Shown here in pieces: positions 4,041 through 8,317 of a DNA stretch of 8,317 nucleotides; position 1 is the first letter of the stretch; every line of letters starts with the position of its first letter. The translations under genes were made by a program, and so were the position numbers. Origin of the DNA: an uncultured bacterium (GTDB lineage: Bacteria; Cyanobacteriota; Vampirovibrionia; Gastranaerophilales; Gastranaerophilaceae); NCBI GenBank assembly GCA_900556295.1, contig USOK01000063.1, forward strand, positions 1 through 8,317, in the 5' to 3' direction. The notes under the pieces were generated by a model that saw only the letters and a list, made by a program, of their open reading frames with translations, did not search any database and was not told the origin of the DNA.

Positions 4041-6539
4041 ATGTTCGAACGTTTTACGGAAAAAGCTATAAAAGTTATTATGCTTGCTCAGGAAGAGGCT
4101 CGCAGACTTGGACATAACTTTGTCGGAACCGAACAGGTCCTTTTGGGGCTTATCGGAGAAGGTACTGGAGTCGCTGCGAAAACTCTTAAATCTATGGGAG
4201 TTACCCTAAAAGATGCCAGAGCAGAAGTAGAAAAAATTATTGGTAGAGGTTCAGGCTTTGTTGCAGTGGAAATTCCTTTCACACCAAGAGCTAAAAGAGT
4301 TTTGGAGCTTTCTTGGGACGAAGCAAGACAGTTAGGTCATAATTATATAGGTACTGAACACCTTCTTCTGGGTTTAATCCGAGAAGGAGAAGGGGTTGCT
4401 GCTAGAGTTTTGGAAAATTTAGGCGTTGATTTAAACAAAGTTAGAAGTAATGTTGTTAAAATGCTTGGAGAATCTAAGCCTCAAACTGTTTCTTCAGGTA
4501 CATCAAGTTCTTCATCTACAACTGGTGGAAAAACCAAAACTCCAAGCCTTGATGAGTTTGGACGTGATTTAACTCTCGCAGCACAGGAACTCAGATTGGA
4601 TCCTGTTGTTGGTAGAGAAAAAGAAATTGAACGTGTTATTCAAATCCTTGCACGTCGTACAAAAAACAACCCTGTTCTGATTGGTGAACCGGGGGTTGGT
4701 AAGACAGCTATTGCAGAGGGCTTGGCGATTAGAATTGTTAATGCAGAAGTTCCTGATATTTTGGACGGCAAAAAAGTTATCCAGCTTGACATGGGACTTT
4801 TGGTTGCAGGTACAAAATACCGTGGTGAATTCGAAGAACGTCTTAAAAAAATCATGGACGAAATTCGTCAAGCAGGAAACATTATTCTTGTAATTGATGA
4901 GATGCACACTCTTATCGGGGCAGGTGCAGCAGAAGGTGCAATTGACGCGGCAAACATCTTGAAACCGGCTTTGTCACGTGGCGAAATTCAGGTTATTGGT
5001 GCAACAACACTTGATGAATACAGAAAATACGTTGAGAAAGACTCTGCTTTAGAACGTCGTTTTCAACCTGTAATTGTTGACGAACCTACAGAAGATGAAT
5101 CAATTGAAATTATCAAGGGTTTGAAACCGAAATACGAAGAACACCATAAATTGATTATTTCTGATGAAGCGATTGTTGCTGCGGTAAAATTGTCTAACAA
5201 ATATATTACTGACAGATTTTTACCGGACAAGGCGATTGACGTAATTGATGAAGCTTCTTCAAAAGTTCGTTTGAAGGTATCAAATTTGTCGCCGGAAGGC
5301 AAAGAGCTTGAAAAAGAGTTGCGTTCAATTATTAAAGAAAAAGAAGATGCAATTAGAAATCAAGAATTTGAAAAAGCTTCTCAATTGAGAGACGATGAAG
5401 CTGATATGAAAGATAGAATTCGTGAAATGGCTCAAAAATACAGAGAAGAACACGAAGCAAACAAACCGACAGTTACTGCTGAAAATGTTGCAGAAGTAAT
5501 CGGGACTATGACCGGTATCCCTGTAACTAAGTTGACAGAAGGTGAAAGCGAAAGACTTCTTAAGCTTGAACAAACGCTTCATGAAAGAGTTATAGGGCAA
5601 AACGACGCGGTTGTCGCTATTTCTAAGGCAATTAGACGTGCAAGAGTAGGTTTGAAAAGTCCGAACAGACCTATCGGAAGTTTCATCTTCTGTGGTCCTA
5701 CCGGTGTTGGTAAAACTGAACTTGCAAAAGCTTTGGCAGAAGCTGTATTTGGCTCTGAAGATAACATGATAAGAGTTGATATGTCAGAATTTATGGAAAA
5801 ACATTCAACTGCAAAACTTATCGGTTCTCCTCCGGGATACGTTGGTTATGATGACGGCGGACATTTGACAGAACTAGTTCGCAAAAAACCTTACAGTGTA
5901 ATCTTATTCGACGAAATCGAAAAAGCACACCCAGATGTATTCAACATCATGTTGCAAATTTTGGATGATGGTCGTTTGACAGATGCAAAAGGTCGTCACG
6001 TAAACTTCAAAAATACAATTATCATTATGACATCAAACGTTGGTGCAAGTATGATTACAACAACATCTAAACTTGGTTTCTCAACAAGCGATGATGAGTC
6101 AAAAGACAAATACGAAAAACTTAAAGAAACTGTTTCAGAAGAAATGAAGAAGGCATTCAGACCAGAATTCTTGAACCGTATTGATGAAACAATCGTATTT
6201 GCTCACTTGAAACAAGAAGAAATTAGACAAATTGTTGATTTAATGCTGAAAGATTTGTTTAAACGTTTGGCCGAAAGAGAGTTATCTGTTGAGGTTACCG
6301 ATGAGGTAAAAGATCATTTAGCTAAAAACGGTTACTCAGAAGCTTATGGTGCAAGACCATTGAGGAGATTAATCCAACGCAAGATTGAGGACATGCTAGC
6401 AGAAGAAATTCTTTCAGGCAAATATTCACCTGGTGATACAATTATAATTAAGCTTGTTGATGATAAAATCGCTTTTGATAAGAAATCAAAACGAACAAAG
6501 AAAGAACAATCGGCTGAAAAAGCAGAAACAGCCCAATAG
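4041..6539 (+). CDS. clpC: ATP-dependent Clp protease ATPase subunit ClpC
   Basis: This is a full-length Hsp100/Clp unfoldase of 832 residues. It uses ATP to unfold proteins and thread them into the ClpP peptidase in the cytoplasm. Two Clp N-domain repeats come first (about 4-70 and 79-145), then a Ser/Thr-rich linker (about 149-168). AAA+ module 1 has Walker A GEPGVGKT (215-222), pore loop GTKYRG (257-262) and Walker B VIDE (284-287). The middle domain has a UVR-type helix (about 430-465). AAA+ module 2 has Walker A GPTGVGKT (552-559), pore loop GSPPGYVGYD (595-604) and Walker B VILFDE (620-625). The LGF tripeptide (678-680) sits in the ClpP-docking loop, so it should work with ClpP and is not a ClpB disaggregase. 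The tail is Lys/Glu-rich. AGGAG eight bases before the ATG fixes the start. It has its own promoter and terminator; ctsR, mcsA, mcsB and clpP are not adjacent. Confidence 0.98.
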   Translation: MFERFTEKAIKVIMLAQEEARRLGHNFVGTEQVLLGLIGEGTGVAAKTLKSMGVTLKDARAEVEKIIGRGSGFVAVEIPFTPRAKRVLELSWDEARQLGHNYIGTEHLLLGLIREGEGVAARVLENLGVDLNKVRSNVVKMLGESKPQTVSSGTSSSSSTTGGKTKTPSLDEFGRDLTLAAQELRLDPVVGREKEIERVIQILARRTKNNPVLIGEPGVGKTAIAEGLAIRIVNAEVPDILDGKKVIQLDMGLLVAGTKYRGEFEERLKKIMDEIRQAGNIILVIDEMHTLIGAGAAEGAIDAANILKPALSRGEIQVIGATTLDEYRKYVEKDSALERRFQPVIVDEPTEDESIEIIKGLKPKYEEHHKLIISDEAIVAAVKLSNKYITDRFLPDKAIDVIDEASSKVRLKVSNLSPEGKELEKELRSIIKEKEDAIRNQEFEKASQLRDDEADMKDRIREMAQKYREEHEANKPTVTAENVAEVIGTMTGIPVTKLTEGESERLLKLEQTLHERVIGQNDAVVAISKAIRRARVGLKSPNRPIGSFIFCGPTGVGKTELAKALAEAVFGSEDNMIRVDMSEFMEKHSTAKLIGSPPGYVGYDDGGHLTELVRKKPYSVILFDEIEKAHPDVFNIMLQILDDGRLTDAKGRHVNFKNTIIIMTSNVGASMITTTSKLGFSTSDDESKDKYEKLKETVSEEMKKAFRPEFLNRIDETIVFAHLKQEEIRQIVDLMLKDLFKRLAERELSVEVTDEVKDHLAKNGYSEAYGARPLRRLIQRKIEDMLAEEILSGKYSPGDTIIIKLVDDKIAFDKKSKRTKKEQSAEKAETAQ

Positions 6540-6543
6540 ATAT

Positions 6544-6577
6544 AAGCATCCACTCTTTATAGAGTGGATGCTTTTTT
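6544..6577 (+). terminator. intrinsic terminator of clpC
   Basis: A perfect 13-bp stem (AAGCATCCACTCT/AGAGTGGATGCTT) with a 4-base loop begins 5 bases after the clpC stop codon and runs into six T residues (6572-6577). Confidence 0.95.
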
Positions 6578-6735
6578 AATTGTATATTGTTGAAAAAATT
6601 AAAACAAACATGGTAAGTTAGATTAGCGATTTTGTAAGAAAATAGCAAATATGAAAAAATTAAGGATTTCTGGGCGGGTGGAAATATTCATTAATCCATC
6701 GGACGCTGGTGTCAAGCTTTTTGCTAACCTTTTTA
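6578..6735. other. intergenic gap with a GC-richer patch
   Basis: This gap lies between the convergent clpC and TPR genes. Positions about 6660-6717 are clearly richer in GC than the flanks (GGGCGGGTGG, then CCATCGGACGCTGGTGTC). No tRNA fold, no T-run-linked hairpin and no ORF with a ribosome-binding site were found in it. A 34-codon frame (6651-6755, plus) crosses it and was rejected. What the patch represents is unknown. Confidence 0.4.
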
Positions 6736-8142
6736 TTATATTTTATTTTTATTAAACCAGTTAATAAATCTATCCAAAAATCCTTCATCTTCTTGAACGT
6801 TAGTATTTTTAAGTTTTTCTAGTTTGTGTTGAATTTTTGAGTATTCAGGACTGCCCTTCCCGATTTCTAAGAATTTTTCATAACATTCAATAGCATTTTG
6901 TTTGTTCCTTAGTTTGTCATAAGCTTCGCCTAGTTTTTTTACAGTTAATGCGTTCCGTTTGTCTAAATGGTAAAGTTTTAACAAATATTCAGCCTGCATT
7001 CTGTAATCACCAATGCTTTCTCTGAATTCTGCAAGTTTTTCTAATGATTTTTTATCGTTTTCATCAAGCTTAGATATTCTCTCATAAAATTCCATAGCAT
7101 GGTTTTTGTCATTTGATTCTTCTAACAACATTGCAAGTGTGTTTAGTAATTCTAAGTCATCATTCTTTAATTGATATGCGTTCAAATATTCGTTTATTGC
7201 AATATCTTTGTTGCCTCTGACAAGATTGTATTTGCCCCAGTTGATATGTGCGTTATAATCGTCATTTTTTTCTTCAAAAATAAGTGCACGCATTTGATAC
7301 GTCAACGGAGAATTTTTCTCCAACTCATCAAATTTGTTTACGCATTCAAGAGCTTTGTCATACTCGCCATTCATATAGTAATACTGTGCTTTCAATGAAT
7401 GGAATTGTGCAATATGCCCATACTGATCATCCATTTGTTGAAGTTTTTCTATTGCTTCATCTTTTTTGCCCATATCAAGTAGGCATTTTACTTTTGTAAG
7501 TTCATCAGATGTAATATCAATAGCCTTTTCGGGATTGCCATTCTTTAGGTATAGATCAGAAAGTTTTTCTTTTATATTAATTGTATCAAAACCTGATTTT
7601 CTAGCTCTTTCAAGAACCTCAATTGCACTAGGTATTGCATCTTCTTTAAGATATAAATTAGACAATCTTATATAGACTTCTTCGTGTGTATCTTCATGGT
7701 CAATAACTTTTAAGTATTCATCAATCGCTTTAACGTTATTCCCTGTTTGTTCGTATAAAGTTCCGAGAACAAATCTTGCAGAAAGCATATCTTTATCTTC
7801 CTGTGCAGAATTTACAGCTTTTTTGTAATCATTGATAGCGTGTTCAAGCTGATGTTCTACAGAGTGCAGGTTACCTCTATATACGTAATATTTATATCTG
7901 TCAGTTGTAACATAAATGTCCATTAATTGCTCATAGGCAAGAACATTTGTTGCATCAAATTCTAATATTTTTGTGTAAAAATCAGCGGCTTCTTCTTTAT
8001 TATCAAGAAGCATTGAAAGGTGTCCCAAACGTTCTAAGATGCTTAAATCTTTTGGATTTTTTTCGTGAAGTTTTTTGTATTCTTCGTAAGCTTGTGTATA
8101 TTGTTCGTTTTCTTCGTATTGTTCTGCTGTTTGTAAACTCAT
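6736..8142 (-). CDS. tetratricopeptide-repeat protein
   Basis: The 468 residues are built almost entirely of 34-residue-type TPR helical pairs, about eleven to twelve of them. Recognisable repeats begin near residues 2, 34, 84, 120, 155, 190, 247, 305, 330 and 399. They show the usual Ala/Gly/Tyr positions (for example LGTLYEQTGNNVKAIDEYLKV at 127-147, with the last helix ending in AIECYEKFLE at 417-426). TPR arrays form a superhelical scaffold that binds peptides or partner proteins; the partner here is unknown. No signal peptide or membrane segment is visible, so it is probably cytoplasmic. The last residues (about 453-467, GFLDRFINWFNKNK) form a separate amphipathic, aromatic helix that could dock to a membrane or partner. 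TAAGGAG (8149-8155) six bases before the ATG fixes the start. It lies 70 bp after a partial minus-strand gene and may be co-transcribed with it. Confidence 0.92.
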   Translation of the reverse strand: MSLQTAEQYEENEQYTQAYEEYKKLHEKNPKDLSILERLGHLSMLLDNKEEAADFYTKILEFDATNVLAYEQLMDIYVTTDRYKYYVYRGNLHSVEHQLEHAINDYKKAVNSAQEDKDMLSARFVLGTLYEQTGNNVKAIDEYLKVIDHEDTHEEVYIRLSNLYLKEDAIPSAIEVLERARKSGFDTINIKEKLSDLYLKNGNPEKAIDITSDELTKVKCLLDMGKKDEAIEKLQQMDDQYGHIAQFHSLKAQYYYMNGEYDKALECVNKFDELEKNSPLTYQMRALIFEEKNDDYNAHINWGKYNLVRGNKDIAINEYLNAYQLKNDDLELLNTLAMLLEESNDKNHAMEFYERISKLDENDKKSLEKLAEFRESIGDYRMQAEYLLKLYHLDKRNALTVKKLGEAYDKLRNKQNAIECYEKFLEIGKGSPEYSKIQHKLEKLKNTNVQEDEGFLDRFINWFNKNKI

Positions 8143-8192
8143 TTGGAACTCCTTAAATTTCTTTGTTTACTTAATTATATATAAAAAATAGG

Positions 8193-8221
8193 ATTATAAA
8201 TAATCTTATCGGCTAATTAAA
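8193..8221 (-). promoter_or_regulatory. candidate promoter of the TPR gene
   Basis: On the minus strand a perfect -10 TATAAT (8193-8198) lies 17 bases from a weak -35 TTTAAT (8216-8221), which overlaps the 3' end of the preceding gene. A further TATAAT occurs at 8174-8179 without a good -35. The TPR gene may therefore have its own promoter as well as, or instead of, read-through from upstream. Confidence 0.35.
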
Positions 8222-8317
8222 TTTGTTTTGTGCTTTTTGAATGTCGTTTTTGAGATAAAATTCTATAGCCTCATCTGCTCGTTTTAATATTTCCTTCAAC
8301 TCTTCAAGCTGTTCTTT
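8213..8317 (-). CDS. C-terminal end of a gene running off the right edge
   Basis: A minus-strand frame is open from the window edge for 34 codons and ends at TAG (8213-8215). Its residues are strongly helical and charged, starting KEQLEELKEILKRADEAI and ending QKAQNKFN, with the Lys/Glu/Leu-rich codon use typical of the other genes here. It probably ends a protein in a coiled-coil or helical-bundle tail. It is in the same direction as the TPR gene 70 bp downstream, with no terminator between them, so an operon is possible. The N-terminus is outside the window, so the family cannot be named. Confidence 0.6.
   Translation of the reverse strand, partial: KEQLEELKEILKRADEAIEFYLKNDIQKAQNKFN

Noticed and set aside
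4569..4907. 112-codon minus-strand ORF within clpC
   Set aside because: It lies wholly antisense to the conserved ClpC AAA+ module 1 and has Cys/Asn/Phe-rich shadow composition.
6651..6755. 34-codon plus-strand ORF starting MKKLRISG
   Set aside because: It has no Shine-Dalgarno, lies just past the clpC terminator, ends in a Phe/Tyr/Ile run from AT-rich DNA, and overlaps the 3' end of the TPR gene.
1..8317. CRISPR array, insertion sequence or prophage genes
   Set aside because: No regularly spaced direct repeats, no transposase or integrase reading frame, and no phage-like proteins were seen on either strand.

Overview
The window is AT-rich DNA from a bacterium. I read it as most likely a member of Vampirovibrionia/Melainabacteria, in the Gastranaerophilales-like gut lineage, the non-photosynthetic relatives of Cyanobacteria. 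Three observations point there. The tRNA-Glu has a cyanobacterial/plastid-like acceptor and D-arm sequence. The ClpC has two N-domains and a UVR motif, as in Cyanobacteria and Firmicutes. Two unrecognised proteins carry short [A/S]-F-x-G motifs that I associate with that lineage. This placement is an inference and not a measurement.

Layout from left to right. Positions 1-93 are an edge stretch with no supported gene. A minus-strand gene (94-1440) encodes a 448-residue membrane-associated protein of unknown function that looks internally duplicated. Its upstream region (1441-1813) has an unusually long leader. It starts at a minus-strand promoter, carries an intrinsic terminator that competes with a larger antiterminator-like stem, and then has a second structured segment just before the start codon. 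Overlapping that promoter on the opposite strand is a promoter for a small plus-strand gene (1874-2209, 111 residues, unknown function). A long hairpin (2213-2250) separates it from a convergent minus-strand gene (2260-3576) for a ferritin-like, probably diiron, protein with two four-helix modules.

Next is a complete single-gene tRNA-Glu(UUC) unit on the minus strand, with a near-consensus promoter and its own terminator. Divergent from it is clpC (4041-6539), with a textbook sigma70-type promoter, a Shine-Dalgarno sequence and a strong terminator, so it looks monocistronic. A gene-poor gap (6578-6735) follows. The last complete gene (6736-8142, minus) encodes a protein made almost wholly of TPR repeats. 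It lies 70 bp downstream of the C-terminal end of another minus-strand gene that runs off the right edge (8213-8317).

The genes do not form one obvious pathway. ClpC (protein quality control), tRNA-Glu (translation) and the ferritin-like protein (metal or oxidative chemistry) are housekeeping or stress functions, interspersed with lineage-specific proteins. The most noteworthy signal is the attenuator-like 5' leader at about 1441-1813. Its terminator and antiterminator stems share the same bases, and a 15-codon ORF ends exactly at the end of the antiterminator's 5' arm.
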